DNA of 11,596 nucleotides from Chloroflexota bacterium (GTDB taxonomy: Bacteria; Chloroflexota; Dormibacteria; CF-121): the NCBI GenBank assembly GCA_005882525.1, contig VBGO01000143.1, positions 1-11,596 of the forward strand. Reading direction: 5' to 3'. The notes under the pieces are model-generated. The model was given only the letters and a program-made list of their open reading frames with translations. It searched no databases and was not told the origin of the DNA. This document shows positions 1 through 7,014 of the stretch, piece after piece (position 1 is the stretch's first letter; every line of letters starts with the position of its first letter). A program made the translations under genes and the position numbers.

Positions 1-402
1 GGCGCCGGTGGCTGCCTTGGCTTGATTGCGCTGGTTGTCGTCCTGGCCGTGTTCTTCTTTCGAGGAGCGATGGAGAAGTGTCCACCGAAGGACTTCCCGA
101 TCTATCCCGGCGCGCATCAGACCGACTTCAACTACGTCACCAGTGGGGCAACCAGCAGTTGCTTGGTGGGCTGGGAGTCGGATGCGGCCTCGACGCAGGT
201 CAGCACGTTTTACGAGGACAGCCTTACCGGCGACACCTGGCAGCTCGTGGACAAGGATCCCGCGAGCGGCGAGTGGTACTTTCAACGGCGAGCCGATAGT
301 TCGGTAATCGGCAGGATCCTGTTCTCTTCTCACGGGACCCAGACCCGGATCGAGGCGGAAATCCTTACCGGACAGTCGCCAACAGCGTCGGACTCTCCCT
401 AA
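1..402 (+). CDS. Membrane-anchored protein with YPGA-type domain, 5'-truncated
   Basis: The reading frame is open from base 1, so the gene very probably begins upstream; a TTG at 22 is the first possible start inside the window but would cut into the membrane segment. The visible 133 residues open with a hydrophobic helix (about residues 6-20, rich in Leu, Val and Phe) followed by Arg and then a soluble domain. That domain has a DFPIYPGA motif (about 31-38), two cysteines (27 and 54) that could pair outside the membrane, and a FYEDSL...W pattern. I recall similar 'PxYPGA ... FYxxxL ... W' proteins as uncharacterised lipoproteins or anchored exoproteins, but I cannot name the family. The topology suggests an N-terminal anchor with the domain outside the cytoplasm. 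It ends 20 nt before the first possible start of the next gene and may be co-transcribed with it. Function unknown. Confidence 0.7.
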   Translation, partial: GAGGCLGLIALVVVLAVFFFRGAMEKCPPKDFPIYPGAHQTDFNYVTSGATSSCLVGWESDAASTQVSTFYEDSLTGDTWQLVDKDPASGEWYFQRRADSSVIGRILFSSHGTQTRIEAEILTGQSPTASDSP

Positions 403-422
403 GCCTTTTACCCAGCTCCTTT

Positions 423-1328
423 TTGAGTCCGTTTGGGCAACCATCGCTTCCCGAAAGGACGCCGATCTGCTCCTTGACCCGCCGGCCAAAGGGCCTCACA
501 CCTGTAGACGTCGCGAAACGAGAACATACGCGAGCCGACCGACAGCGAGCCAACGATGAACGGGCCGCCCATGGTCCCGCTGGCCATGGAACGGTTCGGC
601 CTGCTTCAAGCTGGCTGCCGGCCGGTGCCGGTCAGCTGCTGGACCTCCAACGGGCGGCAGGAAACAGGGCGGTCGGCGAGCTGGTGAGCAGTGGGACGTT
701 CTCCCTCCAACGGCATCCGGATGCGGGAACCGCCCCGGCCACGGCACCTGCCGCCGGGGCGCTCGATGAAAAGGCGCAGGCAATCCTCGACGCCGCCGAG
801 GCGGACAAGCCATCGAAGGAAGAACGTGCCAAGAATGTGGTGTGGAGCATCCTGAAGACGTACTACGCAGACCGCCAGGATCTCATCAAAGACGTGACGT
901 ATCCTGCAACCAATAAGGGTCTCATCACCACGACTCCGGCGGCCAAGGCCCCTAAAGGCGCGGAACAAGGCTCGATTGCGGTCAGCGACGAATTCCTGGA
1001 GCAAACAACCAAAGAGGGTTTCGCACGCCGGGTTTTGCAGGTGGGCCACGAACTGATGCATGTTGAGCAGATCCGCAAAGGAATGAGCGGGAGTGACAAG
1101 TCAGCAGAGCGAGAGTTCCTCGCCTTTGCATGGGAGGGCATGGCTGAAGAGGTGGCAGGGACGGGGAAGATGAATCGCGGAACGAGGCTGCGCCTCATCA
1201 ACGAAGCGATTAAGAACTACAAGGATTTGGGCGAGGACGATCAAAAGCGATACAAGGACCAGTACGACGAGGTCGTGAAGAAGAAGGAAGCCCTCGAGGC
1301 GAAGAAGAAGGCACCGGCCGCCCCGTAG
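423..1328 (+). CDS. Putative zinc metallopeptidase with eCIS-associated LQRxAGNxAV element
   Basis: Numbering is from the TTG at 423 (301 aa). Residues 72-85 read LLDLQRAAGNRAVG and a second LQR lies at 95-97. This element is typical of the N-terminal part of proteins found with DUF4157 and extracellular contractile injection systems. A Pro/Ala linker follows (about 100-113). The probable catalytic domain (about 125-265) contains GHELMHVEQ, a HExxH zinc site with His209, Glu210 and His213; Glu230 or Glu237 in REFLAFAWE could be the third ligand, as in gluzincins. The C-terminus is a charged, probably coiled-coil tail (262-297). There is no signal peptide. The start is uncertain: no ATG or GTG precedes the LQR element, TTG 423 has no ribosome-binding site, and TTG 474 has AAAGGA at 454-459, spaced rather far. 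Parts of the gene have lower GC than its neighbours (47% by hand count at 1201-1260). It lies 9 nt upstream of plsC. The peptidase call rests on motifs only. Confidence 0.75.
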   Translation: MSPFGQPSLPERTPICSLTRRPKGLTPVDVAKREHTRADRQRANDERAAHGPAGHGTVRPASSWLPAGAGQLLDLQRAAGNRAVGELVSSGTFSLQRHPDAGTAPATAPAAGALDEKAQAILDAAEADKPSKEERAKNVVWSILKTYYADRQDLIKDVTYPATNKGLITTTPAAKAPKGAEQGSIAVSDEFLEQTTKEGFARRVLQVGHELMHVEQIRKGMSGSDKSAEREFLAFAWEGMAEEVAGTGKMNRGTRLRLINEAIKNYKDLGEDDQKRYKDQYDEVVKKKEALEAKKKAPAAP

Positions 1329-1337
1329 GGTGTAGGC

Positions 1338-2030
1338 ATGCAGGCGCCGGCGCAGCCGCCCGCCGATCTCCTTCCGGTACAGCGCAAAGCGACCCTGGCC
1401 TATCGAGCGCTGCGATTGTGGGCGGTGCCCCTGTTGCACGCCCTCTTTCGAATCAGTGTCGAAGGGCGACCGCAGATTCCGAACGGCGTGGCATACGTCC
1501 TGATCGCCAACCATCTGAACTGGCTCGACTCCTTCGCCATCCTGGCGATCTTTCCTGCGGAGCCCCGGGTTCACTTCCTCGGCGACACGACCCTGCTGGT
1601 CACGCGTAAAGTCCAGTGGGCGCTCGTCAAAAGCGTCGGAGGCTTCATCCCGGTGAATCGAAAGGCCAGCCCGGACACGGTACTGTTCCACCACGCGAAC
1701 CAGTGCCTGCAGCGCGGCGGGGTGGTCGCGATCTATCCCGAGGGCAACTATGGCGCGAAGGAGGGCGAGGTGATGCCGTTCAAAAAGGGTTTCGCACACT
1801 TCGCCGTCGAGAACCAGGTCCCGGTGCTGCCCGTGGCACTCTCGGGCACCCAGGATCTCTGGCTGCGCAAGACCGTTCGGCTGATCATCGGGCCGCCGAT
1901 CGAGAGCACGGGACACACAGTCGAGTCGCTGGTCGCGCTCGCAGAGACCCGGATGCGGGCGCTGGTGCCCGCCTACCACGACCCGGGAGGCCCAAAGCCG
2001 CTCCGGCGGTGGTTAACGCATCTCTTCTGA
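1338..2030 (+). CDS. plsC: PlsC-type lysophospholipid acyltransferase
   Basis: The 230-residue product has the ordered motifs of the LPLAT/PlsC family. Block I is NHLNWLD, residues 58-64, with catalytic His59 and Asp64. A block II-like segment is GGFIPVNR, 101-108. Block III is YPEGNYG, 133-139, which binds the phosphate of the acceptor. Block IV is VPVLPVALSGT, 161-171. Family members transfer an acyl group from acyl-ACP or acyl-CoA to 1-acylglycerol-3-phosphate to make phosphatidic acid at the inner face of the membrane. The region around residues 22-40 is hydrophobic and may sit at the membrane. The ATG at 1338 follows the upstream stop by 9 nt, with a weak TAGGG at 1326-1330, so it is probably translated from the same mRNA as the peptidase-like gene. 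The exact acceptor cannot be read from sequence; an acyltransferase for another lysolipid is possible. Confidence 0.85.
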   Translation: MQAPAQPPADLLPVQRKATLAYRALRLWAVPLLHALFRISVEGRPQIPNGVAYVLIANHLNWLDSFAILAIFPAEPRVHFLGDTTLLVTRKVQWALVKSVGGFIPVNRKASPDTVLFHHANQCLQRGGVVAIYPEGNYGAKEGEVMPFKKGFAHFAVENQVPVLPVALSGTQDLWLRKTVRLIIGPPIESTGHTVESLVALAETRMRALVPAYHDPGGPKPLRRWLTHLF

Positions 2031-2033
2031 GGG

Positions 2034-3644
2034 TTACGGCCGTCCCGACCGGAGGATGCTCCAGGCCACGTAAAGCCCCAGCACGCTGGCGAGCACGAAG
2101 CCAATGATGAGCACCGCGCCGATCTGTGGGTCGCTCCGCACGTGGTAGGCGGAGAGCAGGACGGCGAGCGCGACCACGAAGGCGGCGGCGACGATCCCGA
2201 GCACGACCCGGTTGGCAATCCGCTCGAGCCGTCGCAGGAAAGGATCGAACCCCGACGGCCGGATGGCGAACTCGGTGTCGCCTCGCTCCAGCGAGCTCAA
2301 TAAGCGCCGCAGCTGTTGCGGCAGCTCGACGCCGAGCCGGGCCAGGTCGATCCCGGCCTGGCCGACCGACCGCCCCCAGCCGAGCGGTGAAAAGTGGCGC
2401 GCCATCATGCCGCGGGCATACGGAACTAGCACCGCAGTGAACTCGAAGCTGGGGTCGAGCCGCGACACCAGACTCTCATGCATCAGCACGGTCTTGAGGA
2501 GCAAGGCATATCCGGTCGGAAGGTGCAAGCGGTGTCGACGGACCACGCCGAGCACGTCATTGACGACGGGCCGGATGGCGATCTCGCCGACCGGCCGGCC
2601 GAAATACCGGGCCCGGAGGTGCGCGACGTCCCGCTTCAAGGCGGCGCGGTCGATGTGCCGGCCGGCGACCCCGAGCTCGTAGAGCGCGTCCACCTGGCGA
2701 TCCGGCTCCTCGCTGATATACGCGAGCAGTGCCCAGACCAGCTGCTGCTGAATGCGCGGGCCGACCGAGCCGACCATGCCAAAATCAACCACGCCGATTC
2801 GCTCCCCCGGCTCGATGAAGAAGTTGCCTGGATGGGGATCGGCGTGAAAGAAGCGGTCGCGGAAAACCATCTTGAGCACCATCCGGGCGCCGCTCATCGC
2901 CACCCGCCGGCGATCGAAGCCGGCGTCATCGAGAGCCGCGAGGTCATCGATCTTGATCCCGGCAATCCGCTCGAGCGTCAGGACTCGATTCGTCGTTTGC
3001 TCCCAGAACACCTGTGGGAAGTGAACCGACTCATCGCCGGCGAAGTTGGCGCTGAAACGCTCGGCGTTGCGCCCTTCCTGGATGTAGTCGGTCTCGGCTC
3101 GCAAGGTGTGGGCGAACTCATGCACCAGGCCGATTACGTCGTACTCTTCGGCAACCGACCAGCGCCGGCTGGCGGTCGCCGCCAGGTTGCGGAGGACGTT
3201 CAGGTCCTGGTCGATCTGCTCCACCACGCCAGGACGTTGCACTTTGACCACAACCGGCGTGCCGTCGGCGAGTGTGGCGCCGTGCACCTGCCCGATGGAG
3301 GCCGCCGCCAGCGGCACCGGCTCGAACGCCGTGAAAACCGCGTCGACTGGACGGCCGAATTCGGCCTCGATGATCGAGGTCACCGTTTCCGCCTTCAGCG
3401 GCGGGGCGGCATCCTGCAGCTTCGCCAGCTCGACCTGGTACGCCGGCGGTAACAGGTCGGCGCGGGTCGAGAGGATCTGTCCCAGCTTGATGAACGTGGG
3501 GCCGAGCTCTTCCAGGGCGCGACGCACATGCTCCGGGCGTGTGACCGGCTGCTCGTACCCGCGATTGAAGATGCGCTGGAACGGCACGAATCGCTCCAGG
3601 CCCGTGACGCTGATGAAGAAGCCGAGCCCGTGCCGCGCGAGCAC
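2034..3644 (-). CDS. UbiB/ABC1 (AarF) family atypical kinase-like protein
   Basis: From GTG 3644 the protein has 536 residues. It shows the UbiB hallmarks: the KxGQ motif (FIKLGQ, 51-56) unique to the family, the Ala-rich loop AAASIGQVH (113-121) that replaces the glycine-rich loop of ordinary kinases, Lys134 in VVVKVQRPG, HADPHPGN (267-274) as catalytic loop, and the metal-binding DFG at 287-289. Two C-terminal hydrophobic helices (about 479-499 and 507-528) anchor it in the membrane. Relatives (UbiB, COQ8) are ATPases that support isoprenoid quinone synthesis or lipid handling rather than protein phosphorylation. The start is doubtful. The in-frame codons upstream of 3644 read ARRYRQISR, which resembles the conserved family N-terminus, and no ATG, GTG or TTG occurs there before the TAG at 3726-3728. 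An in-frame ATC at 3687-3689 lies 7 nt after a TAnnnT box. The gene is divergent from the phosphotransferase gene and convergent with plsC. Confidence 0.9.
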   Translation of the reverse strand: MLARHGLGFFISVTGLERFVPFQRIFNRGYEQPVTRPEHVRRALEELGPTFIKLGQILSTRADLLPPAYQVELAKLQDAAPPLKAETVTSIIEAEFGRPVDAVFTAFEPVPLAAASIGQVHGATLADGTPVVVKVQRPGVVEQIDQDLNVLRNLAATASRRWSVAEEYDVIGLVHEFAHTLRAETDYIQEGRNAERFSANFAGDESVHFPQVFWEQTTNRVLTLERIAGIKIDDLAALDDAGFDRRRVAMSGARMVLKMVFRDRFFHADPHPGNFFIEPGERIGVVDFGMVGSVGPRIQQQLVWALLAYISEEPDRQVDALYELGVAGRHIDRAALKRDVAHLRARYFGRPVGEIAIRPVVNDVLGVVRRHRLHLPTGYALLLKTVLMHESLVSRLDPSFEFTAVLVPYARGMMARHFSPLGWGRSVGQAGIDLARLGVELPQQLRRLLSSLERGDTEFAIRPSGFDPFLRRLERIANRVVLGIVAAAFVVALAVLLSAYHVRSDPQIGAVLIIGFVLASVLGLYVAWSILRSGRP

Positions 3645-3696
3645 CCGGCTGATCTGTCGGTAACGGCGTGCCTGCGATTGCGGAGCGATGCTTGCC

Positions 3697-3702
3697 AGCC
3701 TA
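3697..3702 (-). promoter_or_regulatory. Possible -10 box (TAGGCT) for the UbiB-like gene
   Basis: On the minus strand TAGGCT matches TAnnnT and is followed, 7 nt later, by an in-frame ATC (3689-3687) that could be a rare leaderless start for the UbiB-like protein. No convincing -35 is seen. This is an inference from spacing and from the family-like residues encoded upstream of GTG 3644. Confidence 0.3.
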
Positions 3703-3721
3703 ACAGCGCCTCGGGAGCAGA

Positions 3722-3727
3722 TACGCT
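3722..3727 (+). promoter_or_regulatory. Likely -10 box (TACGCT) for a leaderless start at 3736
   Basis: TACGCT fits the TAnnnT -10 pattern. Eight nt separate it from ATG 3736, so transcription would begin at or next to the start codon. No Shine-Dalgarno sequence sits at a useful distance from this ATG (GGAG at 3714-3717 is 18 nt away). A TTGCCA at 3692-3697 is too far (24 nt) to be a normal -35. Confidence 0.45.
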
Positions 3728-3735
3728 ATGGACCG

Positions 3736-4638
3736 ATGGACGTCGAGCTTGTGAGTGCTTCGGTCCTGGACCGGGTCCCCGGCTGGAGTGGCCGGCCACG
3801 GGTTGCCGAGCCGCTGGCCGGCGGCATCACGAACCGCAACTATCGGGTCGCGGTCGACGGCGAGGTGTTCGTCGTCCGGATCCCGGCGGAAAGCGGCAGC
3901 CTGCTGGGCATCGATCGCCGGGTCGAGCGCGAGGCCAGCCGTCTCGCCGCGGTCGCAGGCGTGGGCCCCGAGGTGATCGCCTTCATCGAGCCGGAGGGAG
4001 TCCTGGTCACCCGCTTCATCGAGGGGCGGCCGGTGCGCGACCACGAGGTCCACGATCCCGTCATGCTGGAGCGGATCGCACAGTCGCTCCGCCACATTCA
4101 CCAGGCGGGCTCGATCACGAGTACCTTCTCGCCCTTCCGGGTTGTCGAGGCCTACGCCCTCACCGCCGCCCGGCACGGTGGCCGGCTGCCGGCGGCGCAC
4201 GAGCGTGCCCAGGCGATCGCGGTCGCCATCGAACGCGCCCTTCCTGCGCAGCTACCGGTGCTCTGCCACAACGACCTGCTGAACGCCAACTTCATCGACG
4301 ACGGCGTCTCTATTCGGATCGTCGATTGGGAGTACGCCGGCATGGGTGATCGCTTCTTCGACTTCGGCAACTTTGCCGTGAACCATCAGCTCACCGAGGA
4401 CGACGAGGAGCGACTGCTGGCCGCGTACTTCGGCCGGGTCGCCGTCGCCCAGCAGGCGCGGCTTCGGCTGATGCGCCTGATGTCCGACTTCCGCGAGGCC
4501 ATGTGGGGCGTGTTGCAGCAGGCGATCTCCGAGCTCGACTTCGATTTTTCCGCGTACGCCGGCAAGCACTTCGACCGGTTGCTCGCCGGCGCGGCCGATT
4601 CGCGCTTCAACGGCTGGCTGCAGCAGGCGGCGATGTGA
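3736..4638 (+). CDS. Choline/ethanolamine-kinase-like phosphotransferase (APH fold)
   Basis: The 300-residue product has the aminoglycoside-phosphotransferase/choline-kinase fold signs. LAGGITNRNYRV (27-38) is the nucleotide-binding loop, Arg48 lies in VVRIPAES, the catalytic loop is CHNDLLNANFI (177-187) with Asp180 as base and Asn185 as metal ligand, and IVDWEYAG (195-202) carries the second metal ligand Asp197. GDRFFDFGNFAVN (204-216) is typical of the choline/ethanolamine kinase branch. The likely reaction is ATP-dependent phosphorylation of a small amino alcohol in the cytoplasm; the true substrate is not readable. ATG 3736 is preferred over in-frame ATG 3688, because the extra 16 residues look non-coding and a -10-like box lies just before 3736. 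Its stop overlaps the start of the next gene (GTGA), so the two are translationally coupled. It heads a probable four-gene operon. Confidence 0.85.
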   Translation: MDVELVSASVLDRVPGWSGRPRVAEPLAGGITNRNYRVAVDGEVFVVRIPAESGSLLGIDRRVEREASRLAAVAGVGPEVIAFIEPEGVLVTRFIEGRPVRDHEVHDPVMLERIAQSLRHIHQAGSITSTFSPFRVVEAYALTAARHGGRLPAAHERAQAIAVAIERALPAQLPVLCHNDLLNANFIDDGVSIRIVDWEYAGMGDRFFDFGNFAVNHQLTEDDEERLLAAYFGRVAVAQQARLRLMRLMSDFREAMWGVLQQAISELDFDFSAYAGKHFDRLLAGAADSRFNGWLQQAAM

Positions 4639-6698
4639 CGCTGCCGGACCGCGCTCGGGTCGTGGTCGTCGGCGGGGGCGTCGGCGGCACGAGCATCGCC
4701 TATCACCTGGTCCAGCGCGGCTGGCGGGATGTCGTCCTGGTCGAACGCGCCCAGCTGACCAGCGGGTCGACCTTCCATTCGGCCGGCCTGGTGGGGCAAC
4801 TTCGCTCGACGATGCCGCTGACCCGACTGATGATGGACAGTGTCGCGCTGTACGAACGGCTCAAGGATGAGACCGGTGTCGACGTCGGCTGGCGTCCGGT
4901 TGGAAGTCTCCGGTTGGCGTCCTCGCGCGAGCGGATGGAGGAGCTCGAGCGCCAGGCCGGTTGGGGAACGAGCTTCGGCTTGCCGCTGGAACTGGTCAGC
5001 GCCGCCGAAGCGCGGCGGCGGTTTCCGCTGATGCTGGAGGATGGCGTCGTCGGCGCGGCGTTCCTGCCGACCGACGGCTACCTGGATCCCAGCGGCCTGG
5101 CGCTGGCGCTGGCGGAAGGGGCGCGGCGCGGCGGCGCCAGGATCTTCGAGGGCGTTCGGGTGACCGGAATCAGGGTCGAGCGCGGCGCGGTGCGCGGTGT
5201 CGCAACCGACCAGGGCCCCATCGAGGCCGAGGTGGTCGTCAACGCCGGCGGGATCTACGCGCCCGAGATCGGTGCCATGGTCGGGCTGACGCTGCCGATC
5301 GTCCCGATGGCGCACCAGTACCTGCTGGCGCGCATCAAGCAGCCGATTCCCGAGGACCTGCCCACGATGCGTGATCCCGATCTCCTCGTCTACTTCCGCC
5401 GGGACGCGGGCGGGCTCGTGATGGGCGGCTACGAACGGGATCCCGCACCCTGGGGGCTTAACGGCATCGCCCCCGACTTCAACAACCGGCTCCTGCCGGA
5501 AGACTGGTCACGCTTCGAGCCCCTTTCGCAGAATGCCATCAAGCGGGTCCCGTCGCTGGAGCACGGCGACGTCCTCAAACTGATCAACGGCCCGGAAGCC
5601 TTCACACCGGACAACGAGTTCGTGCTGGGTGAATCGAGCGTTCGCGGGTTCTACGTCGCCGCCGGCTTCTGCGCCCACGGGATCGCGGGGGCGGGCGGCA
5701 TGGGCCGGGCAATGGCGGAATGGATCGTCGAGGGTGAGCCCAGTCTCGACCTCTGGAAGATGGACCTGCGGCGGTTCGGCGACGCCTATCGCAATCGGGA
5801 CTATACGCTGGTCCGGACCGTTGAGGTTTACTCGACCTACTACGACATCCACTCTCCGAACGAGGAGCGCCAGGCCGGACGGCCGCTCCGGGTCTCCCCC
5901 ACCTATCGGCGCTTGACCGAGCTCGGCGCCGCCGCATCGATGGATGGGCTCCAACGGCCGGCGGGGTGGGCGGGGCATCACTGGTCAGCGGCCATCGCCG
6001 CCGAGCATCACGCCACGCGGGAGCGCGCCGGCCTCTTCGACGAGACGTCGTTTGCCAAGATCGAGATCAGCGGACCCGGGGCGCTCAGCTTCTTGCAGCG
6101 CCTCTGCGACAACGAGATGGACCGTCCCGCCGGCAGCATCACCTACACGCAGATGCTCAACCGTCGTGGCGGGATCGAGTGCGACTTCACGGTGACCCGG
6201 CTCGAGGAGGATCGATTCTTCATCGTCACCGGGACCGCCTTCGGCAACCATGACCTGGCCTGGATGCGCAAGCACGACCCGATGGACGGTTCGGTCACGC
6301 TGGATGACGTGGGCGGCGCCCGCGCCTGCCTGGGGCTGTGGGGCCCGCGGGCGCGAGACATCATGCAGCCGCTCACCCACGCCGATCTTTCGAATGACGC
6401 TTTCCCCTACCTGACGTCGCAGCGGATCACGATCGGCGCGGTCCCCTGCCTGGGCCTGCGTGTCACCTACGTCGGCGAGCTTGGCTGGGAGCTCTACTGC
6501 GCGACCGAACAAGGCCTGGAGCTCTGGGACACGCTCTGGCACGCCGGCACGCCGTTCGGGCTTGGCAGGCGGCTACCGCGCCATCGATTCGATGCGCCTG
6601 GAGAAGGGCTATCGGGTCTGGAGCAGCGACATCACGCCCGAGGACAACCCCTACGAGGCCGGCCTCGGATTCGCGGTGCGCCTGGGCAAGACCGTTGA
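4635..6698 (+). CDS. Sarcosine/dimethylglycine dehydrogenase-like FAD-GcvT protein, main part, frameshifted
   Basis: The start is GTG 4635, overlapping the previous stop by 4 nt. The N-terminal FAD oxidoreductase (DAO family) domain has the dinucleotide motif VVGGGVGGTS (11-20) and then TSGSTFHSAGL (42-52); His48 matches the residue that holds FAD covalently in dimethylglycine and sarcosine dehydrogenases. The first domain ends with GFYVAAGFCAHGIAGAGG. A FAO_M-like bridge and a GcvT folate-binding domain follow (from about residue 470, with HHATRERAGLFDETSFAKIE and TYVGELGWELY). Relatives oxidise an N-methyl group and pass the carbon to tetrahydrofolate as 5,10-methylene-THF, yielding glycine or sarcosine. 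The frame is correct to about Leu643 (codon 6561); the last 45 residues to the stop at 6698 look out of frame. The true C-terminus continues in another frame to 7014. This is either a sequence error or a recent pseudogene; the intact protein would have about 793 residues. Confidence 0.85.
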   Translation: MTLPDRARVVVVGGGVGGTSIAYHLVQRGWRDVVLVERAQLTSGSTFHSAGLVGQLRSTMPLTRLMMDSVALYERLKDETGVDVGWRPVGSLRLASSRERMEELERQAGWGTSFGLPLELVSAAEARRRFPLMLEDGVVGAAFLPTDGYLDPSGLALALAEGARRGGARIFEGVRVTGIRVERGAVRGVATDQGPIEAEVVVNAGGIYAPEIGAMVGLTLPIVPMAHQYLLARIKQPIPEDLPTMRDPDLLVYFRRDAGGLVMGGYERDPAPWGLNGIAPDFNNRLLPEDWSRFEPLSQNAIKRVPSLEHGDVLKLINGPEAFTPDNEFVLGESSVRGFYVAAGFCAHGIAGAGGMGRAMAEWIVEGEPSLDLWKMDLRRFGDAYRNRDYTLVRTVEVYSTYYDIHSPNEERQAGRPLRVSPTYRRLTELGAAASMDGLQRPAGWAGHHWSAAIAAEHHATRERAGLFDETSFAKIEISGPGALSFLQRLCDNEMDRPAGSITYTQMLNRRGGIECDFTVTRLEEDRFFIVTGTAFGNHDLAWMRKHDPMDGSVTLDDVGGARACLGLWGPRARDIMQPLTHADLSNDAFPYLTSQRITIGAVPCLGLRVTYVGELGWELYCATEQGLELWDTLWHAGTPFGLGRRLPRHRFDAPGEGLSGLEQRHHARGQPLRGRPRIRGAPGQDR

Positions 6699-7014
6699 CT
6701 TCATCGGAAAGGACGCCCTCAGTGCGGCGAAAGCCCAGGGGATCACCCGGCGCCTTCGGCCGCTCCTCCTGGAGGACGGCAGCGCGATCGCCCTCGGCGG
6801 CGAACCCGTCCGGATCGATGGCCGCATCGCCGGCCGCGTCACCAGCGGCGGCTACGGATACACGATTGGGCGCAGCATCGCCTACGCCTACCTGCCATCG
6901 GACCGGGCCGCGCCGGACACTGCTGCGGAGGTCCAGGTGTTCGGTCGCTGGGTGCCGGCGATGGTGGCGCGTGAGCCGCTTTACGATCCGACCGGCGAGA
7001 GGATCCGCTCCTGA
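6565..7014 (+). CDS. C-terminal GcvT part of the same dehydrogenase, in shifted frame
   Basis: This reading frame encodes about 149 residues that complete the dehydrogenase/aminomethyltransferase. It begins with AGGYRAIDSMRLEKGYR, the conserved GcvT segment, continues with SDITPEDNPYEAGLGF, and ends with the small C-terminal barrel (GGEPVRIDGRIAGRVTSGG, IAYAYLP). There is no start of its own at 6565; the first in-frame ATG is at 6592, and the longer in-frame extension back to 6460 is non-homologous. The junction with the main part lies within GGGCTTGGCAGGC (6558-6570). Removing one base restores the frame. Comparison from memory with sarcosine dehydrogenases, which have three residues between GL and GYR, favours a loss of two bases, for example a GT or TG unit. 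The coding quality after the break is intact, so the break is recent or artificial. Confidence 0.75.
   Translation, partial: AGGYRAIDSMRLEKGYRVWSSDITPEDNPYEAGLGFAVRLGKTVDFIGKDALSAAKAQGITRRLRPLLLEDGSAIALGGEPVRIDGRIAGRVTSGGYGYTIGRSIAYAYLPSDRAAPDTAAEVQVFGRWVPAMVAREPLYDPTGERIRS
6998..7003 (+). promoter_or_regulatory. Ribosome-binding site AGAGGA for the CTG start at 7011
   Basis: AGAGGA lies 7 nt before CTG 7011, an ideal Shine-Dalgarno distance. The CTG overlaps the TGA of the dehydrogenase frame as CTGA. It decides the start of the phosphatase gene, because no ATG, GTG or TTG exists in frame between the upstream stop (6972-6974) and 7050. Confidence 0.5.

Noticed and set aside
404..425. T-rich run after the first gene as a terminator
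   Set aside because: There is a CCTTTTT run, but no stable GC-rich hairpin precedes it.
1101..1979. Minus-strand open frame of 292 codons
   Set aside because: It is antisense to the end of the peptidase-like gene and to plsC, both supported by motifs; the composition (Arg, His, Asp rich) is typical of a shadow frame.
2478..3452. Long plus-strand open frame of 324 codons
   Set aside because: It lies wholly antisense to the UbiB-like gene, whose family motifs are clear. Such frames are common opposite high-GC genes, and its protein has no recognisable motif.
3692..3727. TTGCCA and TACGCT as a paired -35/-10 promoter
   Set aside because: The spacer would be 24 bp, outside the usual 16-18.
3714..3730. 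GGAG (3714-3717) with ATG 3728 as the translation start of the phosphotransferase
   Set aside because: The spacing is good, but that ATG is in another frame and reaches a stop after eight codons.
4386..5315. Minus-strand open frame of 309 codons
   Set aside because: It is antisense to the phosphotransferase and FAD domains, with no motif of its own.
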